Assembly (NCBI RefSeq): GCF_008275125.1
Contig: NZ_CP043473.1
Location: 3,844,001-3,908,000, forward strand
Source: Chromobacterium paludis
GTDB lineage: Bacteria; Pseudomonadota; Gammaproteobacteria; Burkholderiales; Chromobacteriaceae
Direction: 5' to 3'
DNA length: 64,000 nucleotides
Within the stretch, counting starts at the first letter, position 1. Every line of letters starts with the position of its first letter. Both the position numbers and the translations under genes were made by a program. Below, piece after piece: positions 52,023-61,560 of the stretch. The notes beneath the pieces were generated by a model. It was not told the origin of the DNA and searched no databases. It saw nothing but the letters and a program-made list of their open reading frames with translations.

Positions 52023-52350
52023 TGTTCTCTCCCTGGGGTGACGCGGTCGTCACATATGGCTTCGACCCGGATCATAGGCGCTCAGTTGCCGGAACTGTGT
52101 TCGCCAAATGTCACCGCAGGTAACGGAACGTTAGCGGCGGGGATGGCCGCGGCGCTGGGCAGTTTGCAGCGAAGTGCGAAAATATTGGCAATATATGTCA
52201 AAAAAATGCATATTAAGTGGATTTTAATTTCCAAATCTAAACCCTTTATCATATTTTTGGCATATATATTGTATCCAGCCGTTTGACGCATCTGCCCCGC
52301 GATGGTTAGATGGGCATTGCACCCGCCAGTCCCACAAGGAGAACGATACC
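52023..52350. other. 328-base intergenic region with AT-rich promoter segment
   Basis: It separates the divergent glycine-zipper and permease genes. Between about 52175 and 52275 it turns very AT-rich. TTGGCA at 52185-52190 and CATATT at 52209-52214, 18 bases apart, form a plausible promoter toward the permease. ATATTG G CAATAT (52182-52194) is a perfect dyad overlapping that -35. No gene is seen. Confidence 0.45.
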
Positions 52351-53721
52351 GTGAGCGAAGTCCAACCTGGTTTGCAGCGCCAGCTGAAAAACCGCCATAT
52401 CCAGCTGATCGCGCTGGGCGGCGCCGTCGGCACCGGCCTGTTCCTCGGCTCGGCCAGCGTGCTGAAGTCCGCCGGCCCGTCCATGATTCTCGGCTACGCC
52501 ATCGCCGGTTTCATCGCCTTCCTGATCATGCGCCAATTGGGCGAGATGGTGGCCGAAGAGCCGGTGGCCGGCTCGTTCAGCCATTTCGCCTATCGTTACT
52601 GGGGCAACTTCGCCGGTTTCCTGTCCGGCTGGAACTACTGGGTGCTGTACGTGCTGGTCAGCATGGCCGAATTGACGGCGGTGGGCGCTTACGTGCAGTA
52701 CTGGTGGCCGCACGTGCCCACCTGGCTCACCGCGCTGGTGTGCTTCGTCTGCATCAACGGCATCAATCTGGCCAACGTCAAATCGTATGGCGAGACCGAG
52801 TTCTGGTTCGCGCTGATCAAGGTGGCGGCGGTGATCGGCATGATCGCCTTCGGCGGCTACCTGCTACTGACGGGCACTGGCGGTCCGCAGGCCTCGTTCA
52901 GCAATCTGTGGAACGACGGCGGCTTCTTTCCGCATGGTTTCACCGGCCTGTTCATGATGATGGCGGTGATCATGTTCTCCTTCGGCGGCCTGGAGCTGAT
53001 AGGCATGACCGCGGCCGAGGCGGACGATCCGCAGCGGACGATTCCCAAAGCTGTCAACCAGGTGATCTACCGCATCCTGATCTTCTACATCGGTTCGCTG
53101 GTGGTGCTGCTGTCCTTGTACCCTTGGAACAAGGTGGCGGCCGGCGGCAGCCCCTTCGTGATGATTTTCGAGCAGATCGGCGCCGGTTTCACCGCGCACG
53201 CGCTGAACTTCGTGGTGCTGACCGCCGCGCTGTCGGTGTACAACAGCTGCGTCTACGCCACCAGCCGCATGCTGTTCAGCCTGGCCAAGCAGGGCAACGC
53301 GCCGCGCGCGCTGGGCAAGCTGGACACGCGCGGCGTGCCGGTCTACGCCACGCTGTTCTCCGCGTTGGCCACTTTCGCCTGCGTGATCCTGAACTACGTG
53401 CTGCCGGGCGAGGCGTTGGGCCTGCTGATGTCGTTGGTGGTGGCCGCGCTGGTGACCAACTGGGCCATGATCAGCTTGACCCACCTGAAGTTCCGCCGCG
53501 CCAAGGCCGGCCAGAAGCTGGTGTTCCCGTCCATCTGGCATCCGGTGTCCAACTGGGTCTGCCTGGCCTTCATGCTGATGATTCTGGGCATCATGCTGTT
53601 CACGCCGGGCATGGACGTGTCGGTTTATGCGCTGCCGATCTGGCTGGGCCTGTTGTGGCTGGGCTATCGCCTGAAGAAGCCGGAGGCCGGCAAGGCGCGG
53701 CTGGCGAGCGAAAACGCCTGA
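52351..53721 (+). CDS. aroP: Aromatic amino acid permease (AroP/PheP family)
   Basis: Inner-membrane APC-family proton symporter of 456 residues with 12 predicted helices. It resembles E. coli PheP/AroP along its length: LKNRHIQLIALGGAVGTGLF, FLIMRQLGEMVAEEPVAGS, YGETEFWFALIKV, MFSFGGLELIGMTAAEA, and IYRILIFYIGSLVVLLSLYPW. Substrates are probably Phe, Tyr and Trp; AroP and PheP cannot be told apart here. AAGGAGAACGAT precedes a GTG or ATG start region: the start codon at 52351 is GTG. A strong terminator follows. Confidence 0.88.
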   Translation: MSEVQPGLQRQLKNRHIQLIALGGAVGTGLFLGSASVLKSAGPSMILGYAIAGFIAFLIMRQLGEMVAEEPVAGSFSHFAYRYWGNFAGFLSGWNYWVLYVLVSMAELTAVGAYVQYWWPHVPTWLTALVCFVCINGINLANVKSYGETEFWFALIKVAAVIGMIAFGGYLLLTGTGGPQASFSNLWNDGGFFPHGFTGLFMMMAVIMFSFGGLELIGMTAAEADDPQRTIPKAVNQVIYRILIFYIGSLVVLLSLYPWNKVAAGGSPFVMIFEQIGAGFTAHALNFVVLTAALSVYNSCVYATSRMLFSLAKQGNAPRALGKLDTRGVPVYATLFSALATFACVILNYVLPGEALGLLMSLVVAALVTNWAMISLTHLKFRRAKAGQKLVFPSIWHPVSNWVCLAFMLMILGIMLFTPGMDVSVYALPIWLGLLWLGYRLKKPEAGKARLASENA

Positions 53722-53744
53722 GCGCGATGCGACGCAAAGCCTGA

Positions 53745-53771
53745 GGCCGCCCGTGTGGGCGGCCTTTTTTT
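53745..53771 (+). terminator. Terminator after the permease gene
   Basis: Stem GGCCGCCC / GGGCGGCC, loop GTGT, seven T. Confidence 0.92.
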
Positions 53772-53773
53772 GT

Positions 53774-54097
53774 TTAGGCCAGCCAGCGCAGCGCGCCGTA
53801 GACGGCGAAGCTGACCACGATGGCGAGCAGCGTCCTGCCGTTTTTCCAGGCCACGGCGATGGCGACCACGGCGCCGACCAGATAGGCGTTGCGCCAGGAC
53901 AGGTCGATATGGCCGGCCGGGGCCAGCGCCATCGGCAGCACCAGGGCGGACAGCACGGCGGCCGGCACATAGTGCAGGGCGCGGTTGAGCCAGGCCGGGA
54001 AGGCCAGTTTTTGGCCGAAAATCAGAAAACTCGCGCGCATCGACAAGGTGGCGAGCAGCATGCCGGCGATCAACGCGCCGTATTGCCATCCATTCAT
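53774..54097 (-). CDS. azlD: AzlD-family branched-chain amino acid exporter subunit
   Basis: Membrane protein of 107 residues with three or four helices ([55 protein letters not shown]). It pairs with AzlC to export branched-chain amino acids. The start overlaps the azlC end by four bases. Confidence 0.88.
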   Translation of the reverse strand: MNGWQYGALIAGMLLATLSMRASFLIFGQKLAFPAWLNRALHYVPAAVLSALVLPMALAPAGHIDLSWRNAYLVGAVVAIAVAWKNGRTLLAIVVSFAVYGALRWLA

Positions 54098-54804
54098 GGC
54101 TGGCTCCTTTTCTGCATTGTTTCGGTCAACATGCCGGCGGCGACGCCGGCCAGCGCGGCCAGCATCAGGTCCAGCTTGTAGGGCAGGCCGCGCGCGGCGA
54201 GCGCGACCGCGCCGGCCGTGGCCGCGGCGGCCAGCGTCGGCCGCTTTTTCAATTGCGGCGCGACGATGGCGGCGAAGGTGGCCACCATGGCGAAATCCAG
54301 GCCCAGCCGCGCCAGGCCGGGCACCGAGCGGCCCAAGCCGATGCCGACCAGCGTCCACAGCTGCCAATTGCCGTACATGGCGACGGAAGAGCCCAGCCAA
54401 TACCACTGGCCGCCAGCCGCCTCGCCCTGGCGGAAGCGGTGCTCCACCACGGCGAAGGTCTCGTCGGTGAGCCAGAATGACAGCGGCCAGCGCCAGGCGG
54501 CCGGCCAGCTGCGCGCATACGGCAGCAGGGTGGCGCTGTACAAGGCGTGGCGCAGGTTGACGACGAAGGTGGTCAGCCAGATCACCGGCAGCGCCGCGCC
54601 GGCCGAAACCAGACTGACGGCGATGAATTGCGAGGAGCCGGCGAAGACCAGCAGCGACATGGCGGCGGCGGCGGCCGGCGGCAGGCCAGCGGCCACGGCC
54701 AGGGTGCCGAAGATCACGCCGAACGGCGCGGCGCCCACCATCATCGGAATGGTGTCGCGCGCGCCGTCCAGCAGCCAGCGGCGGCGGGGAGCGGGGTGGG
54801 GCAT
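54094..54804 (-). CDS. azlC: AzlC-family branched-chain amino acid exporter subunit
   Basis: Membrane protein of 236 residues, large subunit of the AzlCD (YgaZH) exporter. Family blocks: [48 protein letters not shown] and [10 protein letters not shown]. It is followed by azlD (ATGA overlap). An AraC-type regulator gene lies 100 bases upstream in the same direction and may control the pair. Confidence 0.9.
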   Translation of the reverse strand: MPHPAPRRRWLLDGARDTIPMMVGAAPFGVIFGTLAVAAGLPPAAAAAMSLLVFAGSSQFIAVSLVSAGAALPVIWLTTFVVNLRHALYSATLLPYARSWPAAWRWPLSFWLTDETFAVVEHRFRQGEAAGGQWYWLGSSVAMYGNWQLWTLVGIGLGRSVPGLARLGLDFAMVATFAAIVAPQLKKRPTLAAAATAGAVALAARGLPYKLDLMLAALAGVAAGMLTETMQKRSQP

Positions 54805-54904
54805 AGTCTTGCGTCCTGCGTGGCGGCGGAGCCGGACATCGGCTCGCTGGCTTTGATGATGGGACGGCCGACCGGTCTTGTCTTGAACGATTTTGCAGCG
54901 CCGC

Positions 54905-55729
54905 TCAGCGCGCGCCCATCGCCCGTTGATAGGCTGCCGGCGTGACGCCCAGCGCTTGCTGGAAGGCGCGGGTCAGATGGGGCTGGTCGGCGAAGCCCAG
55001 CTCCAGCGCCACCGCGCCGGGCGCCAGGCCGGAGGCCAGCAGGCGGCGCGCGCGCGCCACGCGCAGCTGGTTGCGCCAGGCCACCGGCGGCAGGCCGGTC
55101 AGCTGCTTGAACTGGCGGCACAGCTGCCACGGCGACAAGCCCACCGCCTGCGCCAATTGCTGCAGCGACAGCGTGGAGGACGGCTCGTCGGCCAGCATCT
55201 GGCGCGCTCTTTCCACCGCGCAGGGCGCCGCGGCCTGCTCTTGCGGCCGCAGGTTCATGTGGCGCATCAGCACCTCGCCGAACACCGCGGCCAGCATGGT
55301 TTCGCGCAGCAGCGGGTCGGCCTCGTCGCGCAGCAGCCGGTGCAATTGGTCCAGCCGGCAGGCCAGGGCGGGATCGACGACGACGGTGTCGCGGAAAAAG
55401 GGGCGGGCATGCGTGTCGCCGCCAAGGTCGGCTGCCAGCGCCTGCATCATCTCGGCGGAAGGATAGAAGCCGCGGTAGGCCCAGCCGGCCTCGTGGGCGG
55501 TTTCGCCGGTGTGGACCTCGCCCGGATTGATCAGCACCAGCGCGCCGACGCCGGCGAGGTGGGTGCCGCCACGATGGCGGTAGGCCTGCGCGCCCAGGGT
55601 CAGCGTGTTGACGACGTATTCTTCGTGGAAGTGCGGCGGGAACACCCGCTCGGCGTACTGGGCGTCCAGGCATTCCAGCCGGCCGAGATCGTCGGCGCGG
55701 AACAGGTCGGAGCGTTCAGTGGCGGGCAT
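54905..55729 (-). CDS. AraC-family transcriptional regulator
   Basis: Regulator of 274 residues. The N-terminal cupin (about 1-150) has [17 protein letters not shown] and [13 protein letters not shown], a ligand-sensing AraC_binding domain. The C-terminal pair of helix-turn-helices (about 175-274) has [25 protein letters not shown] and [21 protein letters not shown]. AraC proteins of this type are often next to azlCD and probably sense amino acids. A perfect 8-bp inverted repeat lies directly before its start codon. Confidence 0.88.
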   Translation of the reverse strand: MPATERSDLFRADDLGRLECLDAQYAERVFPPHFHEEYVVNTLTLGAQAYRHRGGTHLAGVGALVLINPGEVHTGETAHEAGWAYRGFYPSAEMMQALAADLGGDTHARPFFRDTVVVDPALACRLDQLHRLLRDEADPLLRETMLAAVFGEVLMRHMNLRPQEQAAAPCAVERARQMLADEPSSTLSLQQLAQAVGLSPWQLCRQFKQLTGLPPVAWRNQLRVARARRLLASGLAPGAVALELGFADQPHLTRAFQQALGVTPAAYQRAMGAR

Positions 55730-55730
55730 G

Positions 55731-55756
55731 GGACGGATGGCGGTGGCGATCCGTCC
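55731..55756. promoter_or_regulatory. Perfect 8-bp inverted repeat at the araC-type gene start
   Basis: GGACGGAT and ATCCGTCC around 10 bases, beginning 2 bases upstream of the minus-strand start codon (55729). It could be an autoregulatory site or a stem masking the ribosome site. Confidence 0.35.
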
Positions 55757-55799
55757 ATTGTGGCAGAAGCGCCGCGTCTTGTGCGCGACGAGGACAGGC

Positions 55800-56447
55800 T
55801 TAGGAGCCGGCCATGAAGGTGCGGATGCCGGAGCCGACGAATTGCACGCCGATGCAGATCAGCAAAAAGCCCATCAGCCGCGTCATCACCTCGCGTCCGC
55901 CGCGGCCCAGCCGTTCCGAGATCAGCAGGGACGACTTCAGCGTCAGCCACATGCCGGCGCAGGTCAGGCCGATGGCGGAAAAGGTCATGAAGAAGGCGAT
56001 GGCCTTGGCCGGCAGGGTGGTCAGTTCGGCGATCTCGGTGGAAATGCCTATCACCACGGCGATGGTGCCGGGGCCGCTGATGCCGGGCATGGCCAGCGGG
56101 AAGAAGGCGTAGTCCTCGCGTTCGCCGGCCTGCTTGGGCGCCTGGCCCGGGTCTTGCGACAGGAACAGCATGCGGTAGCCCAGCACCGATACCACGAAGC
56201 CGCCGGCGATGCGCAGCGCGCCGTAGGAGATGCCGAAGGCGGCCATGATCAGATTGCCCGCCAGCAGGCTCACCACCATGATGGCGGCGGCGAAGACGCA
56301 GGCGCGCCGGGCTTGCGAATTGCGCCGGCCGTCGCTCATTTCGCGGGTCAGCGTGATGAATAGCGGAATCTTGGACAAGGGATTGGTGATGGTGATCAGG
56401 CTGAGCAGACCGCCAAACAGGAATTGCAGCGACAGGGTTTTGAGCAT
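55800..56447 (-). CDS. MarC-family membrane protein
   Basis: Inner-membrane protein of 215 residues with six hydrophobic segments. Signatures: FGGLLSLITITNPLSKIPLF, FGISYGALRIAGGFVVSVLG, FFPLAMPGISGPGTIAVVIG and GFLLICIGVQFVGSGIR. Despite the name, MarC proteins are not shown to give multiple antibiotic resistance and their substrate is unknown. Alone on the minus strand. Confidence 0.9.
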   Translation of the reverse strand: MLKTLSLQFLFGGLLSLITITNPLSKIPLFITLTREMSDGRRNSQARRACVFAAAIMVVSLLAGNLIMAAFGISYGALRIAGGFVVSVLGYRMLFLSQDPGQAPKQAGEREDYAFFPLAMPGISGPGTIAVVIGISTEIAELTTLPAKAIAFFMTFSAIGLTCAGMWLTLKSSLLISERLGRGGREVMTRLMGFLLICIGVQFVGSGIRTFMAGS

Positions 56448-56638
56448 GATGCGAGGCCGATGGTGAAGCCCGCAAATTGTAGAACGTTGCGCGGCGCGCG
56501 GGTAGCCGCGGGCCGCGCTTTAAAACGCCGGCATGAAAAGGTGTGGCGGCGCGGGAACGGCTGCGACATTTTGTCGCGGGGCGCGCTTGGCGCGGCGTGC
56601 TAGAGTGACAGCCCCATATTGCTTCGCTGGAGTCCGCG

Positions 56639-57097
56639 ATGAAACGTTTTGCCGCCGCCCTGCTGGGCCTGTGTCTGTCCGGCCTGGCCGCCGCCCACTC
56701 CTTCCAACTCGGCTCCATCCACATCGGCCACCCGTGGAGCCGCGCCATGCCCGCCGCCAGCGCGACCGGCGGCGTCTACTTGTCGCTGGAGAACCAGGGC
56801 AAGGCGGAGGACAAGCTGCTGTCCGCCAGCACGCCGCGCGCCGACAGCGCCGAGCTGCACACCCACATCAACGACAACGGCGTGATGCGCATGCGCAAAG
56901 TGGAAGGCGGCGTGGAGCTGGCGCCGGGCAAGACCGTCAAGTTCGCGCCGGGCAGCTACCATGTGATGCTGATGGGCTTGAAGCAGCCGCTGAAAGCCGG
57001 CGATCATTTTCCGCTGACGCTGAAGTTCGAGAAGGCCGGCAGCGTGACGGTGGATGTGGTGGTGCAGGACGGCGCGGCCGACGCGCATAGCCACTGA
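56639..57097 (+). CDS. Periplasmic copper chaperone PCu(A)C
   Basis: Secreted protein of 152 residues with a signal peptide ending near LAAAHS. The DUF461 fold carries copper ligands His and Met in HTHINDNGVMRMRKVEGG and HVMLMGL. It delivers Cu(I) to the CuA site of cytochrome oxidase or guards the periplasm. The tail has further His (ADAHSH). No Sco or oxidase gene is adjacent. A terminator follows 40 bases on. Confidence 0.9.
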   Translation: MKRFAAALLGLCLSGLAAAHSFQLGSIHIGHPWSRAMPAASATGGVYLSLENQGKAEDKLLSASTPRADSAELHTHINDNGVMRMRKVEGGVELAPGKTVKFAPGSYHVMLMGLKQPLKAGDHFPLTLKFEKAGSVTVDVVVQDGAADAHSH

Positions 57098-57459
57098 CGA
57101 GGCGATGCGCCGGCCGGATTCGGCCTGCTCATGCGGCAGCTTGCCTTTCACAAGGGCAAGCTGTTGTTTTTTATGGCTATGGTATATCGTTGCGTCAAAG
57201 TTACATATTGCTTTGCAGCATTGAATTCAGCGCTCCGAACAGGCTTTACAGCGCGCGGATGACTGGGCACACTCAATCAAGCAACGAGCATTGAACAAGA
57301 CGTCATCCCCGGCCGCCGGCTCCCGAAACTGGTTTGCGCCAAGTCTGCCAATACAAAGGATGGAGGAGCGGGCGCCTAGCGCCCGAAAACATATAAAGAC
57401 AGGGGGCCGGCGCTATTTTTCTGCGTTATGCTGTGCTTTTGCCTCATCATTTCGCTTCC
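57098..57459. other. 362-base intergenic region
   Basis: Holds the terminator at 57137-57172. Beyond it, AT-richer sequence runs to about 57300, and a 7-bp stem CGGGCGC CTA GCGCCCG at 57369-57385 lies before the SelW-like gene. No supported gene. Confidence 0.5.
57137..57172 (+). terminator. Terminator after the copper chaperone gene
   Basis: Nine-base-pair stem CAGCTTGCC / GGCAAGCTG followed by TTGTTTTTT. Confidence 0.92.
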
Positions 57460-57759
57460 ATGTCCGATTTTCCTGTTTCCTATCCGCTTCCCCGCGTCGT
57501 CATCCATTACTGCACCGGTTGCCGCTGGCTGCTGCGCGCCGGCTGGCTGGCCCAGGAACTGCTGACCACTTTCGAGAAGGAATTGTCCGAAGTGGCTTTG
57601 CGTCCTGGCAGCGGCGGCGTGTTCCGCGTCGAGGTGGACGGCGAGCCGCTGTGGGACCGCAAGGCCGATGATGGCTTTCCCGAGCTGAAAATCCTCAAGC
57701 AGCGGCTGCGCGACCGCATCGCGCCCGACAAGCCGCTGGGACATAGCGATCGTCCCTGA
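57460..57759 (+). CDS. SelT/SelW/SelH-family thioredoxin-like protein
   Basis: Small protein of 99 residues of the Rdx family. The redox motif is YCTGCRW, with Cys where animal SelW has selenocysteine. Further family blocks: LAQELLTTFEKEL and GVFRVEVDGEPLWDRK. A role in thiol redox chemistry is inferred. It ends 7 bases before dinB, so the two are likely co-transcribed. A start at 57433 would add nine residues. Confidence 0.85.
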   Translation: MSDFPVSYPLPRVVIHYCTGCRWLLRAGWLAQELLTTFEKELSEVALRPGSGGVFRVEVDGEPLWDRKADDGFPELKILKQRLRDRIAPDKPLGHSDRP

Positions 57760-57766
57760 GGCCGCG

Positions 57767-58894
57767 ATGAACGCCGCGCAGCGCAAAATCATCCACGTCG
57801 ACTGCGACTGTTTCTACGCCGCCATCGAGATGCGCGACGACCCCAGCCTGCGCGAGCTGGCGCTGGCGGTGGGCGGCAGGCCGGAGACGCGCGGCGTGGT
57901 GGCCACCTGCAACTACATCGCCCGCCGCTACGGCGTGCATTCGGCGATGTCGTCGGCGCGCGCGCTGCGGCTCTGCCCGGAGCTGGTGATCCTGCCGCCG
58001 GACATGGGACGCTACCGGCTGGCCAGCCAGCAGATCATGGCCATCTACCAACGCTACACCGAGGTGATCGAGCCGCTGTCGCTGGACGAGGCGTATCTGG
58101 ATGTCACCGGCCAGCCGCACGAGCAGGGCAGCGCCACCTTGATGGCGGAGGCGATACGACGGCAGATCCGCGAGGAGGTGGGCATTACCGCCTCGGCCGG
58201 CATCGCCCCCAATAAATTCCTGGCCAAGGTGGCCAGCGACTGGAACAAGCCGGACGGCCAGTACCTGGTGCGGCCGCGCGACGTGGACGCCTTCGTCGCG
58301 GCGCTGCCGGTAGAGAAGGTGCATGGCGTGGGCCGGGTGACGGCGGAGCGCTTGCACAAGCTGGGCATACACAGCTGCGGCGATCTGAGGCGCTGGACGG
58401 CGGCCGACCTGTTCCGGCATTTCGGCCGCTTCGGCGAGCAATTGCTGGCGATGGCGCACGGCGTGGACGAACGGCCGGTGTCCACTGACCGCAGCCGCAA
58501 GACCATCAGCGTGGAAGAGACCTATGCCCAGGACCTGCCCGACCTGCAGGCCTGTTTGTCCAAGCTGCCGGAGCTGGCCGAGCGGCTGCAGGCGCGGCTG
58601 GCGCGCAACGGCAATCCGGAATTCAAGGGCCTGTCGGTCAAACTGAAGTTCGACGACTTCAGCCAGACCACGGTGGAACAGCCGGGCCAAGTGCTGGGCA
58701 TGGCGGCCTTCGGCCAGCTGCTGCGCACCGGCTTCGCGCGCGGCGCGCGGCCGGTGCGGCTATTGGGCGTGGGGGTCAAGCTGGCGGACGAGCATGATTT
58801 GCCGCGTCAGCTGCGCTTGTTCGGCCGCGACGGGCGGCCGTTGCCGGATAGCGTGGCGGAGGTCGCCGCCCCGTCGACGCTCAGTTCTGGCTGA
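57767..58894 (+). CDS. dinB: DNA polymerase IV
   Basis: Y-family translesion polymerase of 375 residues. Catalytic blocks: IHVDCDCFYAAIEMRDD and the Asp-Glu pair in LSLDEAYLDVTG. The helix-hairpin-helix KVHGVGRVTAERLHKLG and the little-finger domain follow. The usual C-terminal beta-clamp peptide is not clear; RQLRLFGRD (near 350) may serve. I do not see a LexA box in the intergenic sequence upstream. Its end overlaps the convergent M16 gene by 14 bases. Confidence 0.93.
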   Translation: MNAAQRKIIHVDCDCFYAAIEMRDDPSLRELALAVGGRPETRGVVATCNYIARRYGVHSAMSSARALRLCPELVILPPDMGRYRLASQQIMAIYQRYTEVIEPLSLDEAYLDVTGQPHEQGSATLMAEAIRRQIREEVGITASAGIAPNKFLAKVASDWNKPDGQYLVRPRDVDAFVAALPVEKVHGVGRVTAERLHKLGIHSCGDLRRWTAADLFRHFGRFGEQLLAMAHGVDERPVSTDRSRKTISVEETYAQDLPDLQACLSKLPELAERLQARLARNGNPEFKGLSVKLKFDDFSQTTVEQPGQVLGMAAFGQLLRTGFARGARPVRLLGVGVKLADEHDLPRQLRLFGRDGRPLPDSVAEVAAPSTLSSG

Positions 58895-60323
58895 GCAGAG
58901 GCCGCGCGGGCAAAGCGACGCCGGCATAGACCGCGCTCCAGGCGCGTGGACGCAGGTGGCGGCGCAGCGCGGCGTTGACTTGCGCCACCGAGGCCTGCCG
59001 TATCCTGTTTTCCAGCTTTTCAACAAAGTCCATGGTCCGGCCTTCCGCCAGCTGACGGTTTAGCTCCAGACTGAGCGTGTCGTCCTGCGCGCGCGCCAGC
59101 TGCGCGTCTTGTAGCAGGGCGTGCTTGGCCGCGGCGACTTCCAGCTCGCTTACGCCCTCTTCGAGCAGGCGCCGCATGGCCTCGTCCAGCCCTGCCTGCC
59201 ACTCCGTCAGGTCGCGCGGAGCGCCGGCAATCGCCACCCGCCACAGGCCGGCGTTTTGCGCGCTGTCCGCGCGCAGCGTGCTGCGTATGCCTTCCGCCGC
59301 GTCTTGCGTCTGATGCGCGCGCTGGAACAGCCTGGACCGGCTCTCGCCGCCCAGGATCTGGTTGGCCAGCAACAAGGCCGGGTAGTCTTCCGCCGTGTCG
59401 CGCAGGACCAGCGGCTGCGCCGCCAAGTAGGCGCTGCCGCCGGCTGAGGCCAGCCGCAGCGCCTGCACGCCGGCAGGCTTGTCCTGCAGGCGCGGCGCCA
59501 AGGGACGATAGCGGGCAGAACTGCGCCACGCGCCGTACTGCCGGCTCAGCTGGCGCCGCACGGCTGCGGCGTCGAAATCGCCGACCACGACCAATCTGGC
59601 GTGGTCAGCGCCGTAGAAGCGCTGATGAAAACGCCGCAACTGCGCCAGCTTGACCTGGCGCAGGCTGGCCAGCTCCTCGTCCAGCGTGGGGATGTAGCGG
59701 ATGTCGCCGGGGCCGTAACGGTTCATGCGATGGGCCAGGGTTTGGGCGGCCACCGCCTGGGGGTTGCGGCGCTGATTTTCCAGCTCGGCGCGGCGCTGTT
59801 GCCGCAGGCGCTCAAACGCTTCGGGGGGGAAGCTGGGGCGTTGCAGCTGGGCGGCGATCAGGTCCAGCAACGCGGGCAGAGTGTCGCGTTGGCTGGCGAA
59901 GCCGACGCGCACTTCCTGGCCGCTGCCGCTGATGTGCAGCGACGATTGCAGCTGGCCCAGCCTATGGGCCAGCGTGGTGCGGTCCAGTCCCGCCACGCCC
60001 TGGTTCAGCATGGCGGCGGTCAGGCGGGCGATCTGGCCTTGCCCCGCCAGTTGCTCGGCATCGCCGAACACAAAGCTGAAGTAGCCGTTGACGGTATGGC
60101 CGCGCGTGCTTTTCGGCAGCAAGGCCAGGCGGGCGCCGTTGGCCAGGGCCAGTCTTTCGGTGCGGCGTTCGATATTGGCGGGGCTGGGGTCGAAGTTCTC
60201 GCCGGGCGCCGGGATGGCAGCTTCGGCGCGGGCCTCCGGCGCGCCGGCATCGGCGGCGGCCTGGCTGGGCGGCGCCGCGCCCAGCGACAGGGCCAGCAGC
60301 AGGCCCAAGGCAGGTAAGCGCAT
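58881..60323 (-). CDS. M16-family protein, stand-alone non-catalytic half
   Basis: Secreted protein of about 480 residues with a Sec signal peptide (MRLPALGLLLALSLGAAPPSQA). The body matches the second half of two-domain M16 peptidases, beginning FDPSPANIERRTERLALANG and LALLPKSTRGHTVNGYF. Where the zinc motif HxxEH would lie the sequence reads GQGQIARLTAAMLNQG, so it cannot bind zinc. The later block RFYGADHARLVVVGDFD is typical. A catalytic partner is absent from the window. The ATG at 60323 has GGAGA upstream and is preferred over 60341. It follows rodA on the same strand after 121 bases. Confidence 0.82.
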   Translation of the reverse strand: MRLPALGLLLALSLGAAPPSQAAADAGAPEARAEAAIPAPGENFDPSPANIERRTERLALANGARLALLPKSTRGHTVNGYFSFVFGDAEQLAGQGQIARLTAAMLNQGVAGLDRTTLAHRLGQLQSSLHISGSGQEVRVGFASQRDTLPALLDLIAAQLQRPSFPPEAFERLRQQRRAELENQRRNPQAVAAQTLAHRMNRYGPGDIRYIPTLDEELASLRQVKLAQLRRFHQRFYGADHARLVVVGDFDAAAVRRQLSRQYGAWRSSARYRPLAPRLQDKPAGVQALRLASAGGSAYLAAQPLVLRDTAEDYPALLLANQILGGESRSRLFQRAHQTQDAAEGIRSTLRADSAQNAGLWRVAIAGAPRDLTEWQAGLDEAMRRLLEEGVSELEVAAAKHALLQDAQLARAQDDTLSLELNRQLAEGRTMDFVEKLENRIRQASVAQVNAALRRHLRPRAWSAVYAGVALPARPLLSQN

Positions 60324-60462
60324 GGTTTTCTCCGCGGCCATCCGGCGGCGGCCGCTGTGTTCTGATCCATTCTGCGCGGACGGAATTGCCGCGAAACCAC
60401 AAATGATAGAACCTTACAGAGAAAAATCTACGTATCGAATTGTCATTGACAGGCCTGTGCCG

Positions 60463-61560
60463 CTACAGCCGACGCAGATTGCTGATGCCCATCAGCATGC
60501 CCATGCCGATGAACAGGGTCACCGTGGCGGTGCCGCCATAGGACATGAAGGGCAGCGGCACGCCCACTACGGGCAGGATGCCGGACACCATGCCCATGTT
60601 GACGAAGGCGTAGACGAAGAAGGACATGGTGATGGAGCCGGCCATCAGCCGGCCGTACAGCGTTTGCGCGCTGGCGGTGATCATCATGGCGCGGCTCAGG
60701 ATCAGCAGGTACAGGATCAGCAGCACGATATTGCCGATCAGGCCGAATTCCTCGGAATACACGGCGAAAATGAAGTCCGTCGTCCGCTCCGGGATGTAGT
60801 CGAGGTGGGTCTGGGTGCCGTGCAGCCAGCCCTTGCCCCAGGGGCCGCCGGAGCCGATGGCGATCATGGACTGGATGATGTGGTAGCCGGTGCCCAGCGG
60901 GTCGGTGGTGGGGTCGATCAGGGTCAGCACGCGCTTGCGCTGGTAGTCGTGCAGATGGTTCCACACCAGGGGCAGGCTGGCGGCGAACAGGGCCAGGCCG
61001 CTGAAGATGACTTTCCACGGTAGGCCGGCGAAGAACAGCACGAAGAAGCCGGCGGCGGCGATCAATAGCGCGGTGCCAAGGTCCGGCTGCTTCAGCACCA
61101 GGGCCACCGGCACCAGCACCAGCGCGGCGGCCACCAGATAGTGCCACCAGCGCAGCGTCAGTTCGTTCTTCTGGAAGAACCAGGCCAGCATCATCGGCAG
61201 CGCGATCTTCAGGATTTCCGAAGGCTGGATGCGGGTGACGCCCAGGCTCAGCCAGCGGGTGGAGCCGTTGACGGTGATGCCCTTGAAGTGGACGGCGATC
61301 AGCAGCAATACGCCCAGCACGTAGATGGGCGGCGCGAAGTTCATCACGCTTTGCGGCCGCATGCGCGCGATCAGCCACATGATGGTCAGCGCCAGCGCGG
61401 TGTAGACCAGCTTATTGTCTATCTTGTCGAAGGACTGGTTGTTGGCGGAGTAGAGCAGCACCATGCTGACCCCGAACAGCAGGCCCAGGAACAGCATCAG
61501 CCAGCCGTCCAGCGGCTCCTTGACCTGCTGCCAGATGCGGCTAATGAGCGGCGTTTTCAC
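60463..61560 (-). CDS. rodA: Peptidoglycan glycosyltransferase RodA (MrdB)
   Basis: SEDS-family membrane enzyme of 365 residues with ten helices that polymerises glycan strands for side-wall growth with PBP2. Signatures: LVYTALALTIMWLIARMRP, SIALPMMLAW-like IALPMMLAWFF, KQPDLGTALLI, the Asp in VLTLIDPTTDPLGTGYHIIQS and GVPLPFMSYGGTATVT. Its start overlaps the end of mrdA by 20 bases. Confidence 0.94.
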   Translation of the reverse strand: MKTPLISRIWQQVKEPLDGWLMLFLGLLFGVSMVLLYSANNQSFDKIDNKLVYTALALTIMWLIARMRPQSVMNFAPPIYVLGVLLLIAVHFKGITVNGSTRWLSLGVTRIQPSEILKIALPMMLAWFFQKNELTLRWWHYLVAAALVLVPVALVLKQPDLGTALLIAAAGFFVLFFAGLPWKVIFSGLALFAASLPLVWNHLHDYQRKRVLTLIDPTTDPLGTGYHIIQSMIAIGSGGPWGKGWLHGTQTHLDYIPERTTDFIFAVYSEEFGLIGNIVLLILYLLILSRAMMITASAQTLYGRLMAGSITMSFFVYAFVNMGMVSGILPVVGVPLPFMSYGGTATVTLFIGMGMLMGISNLRRL

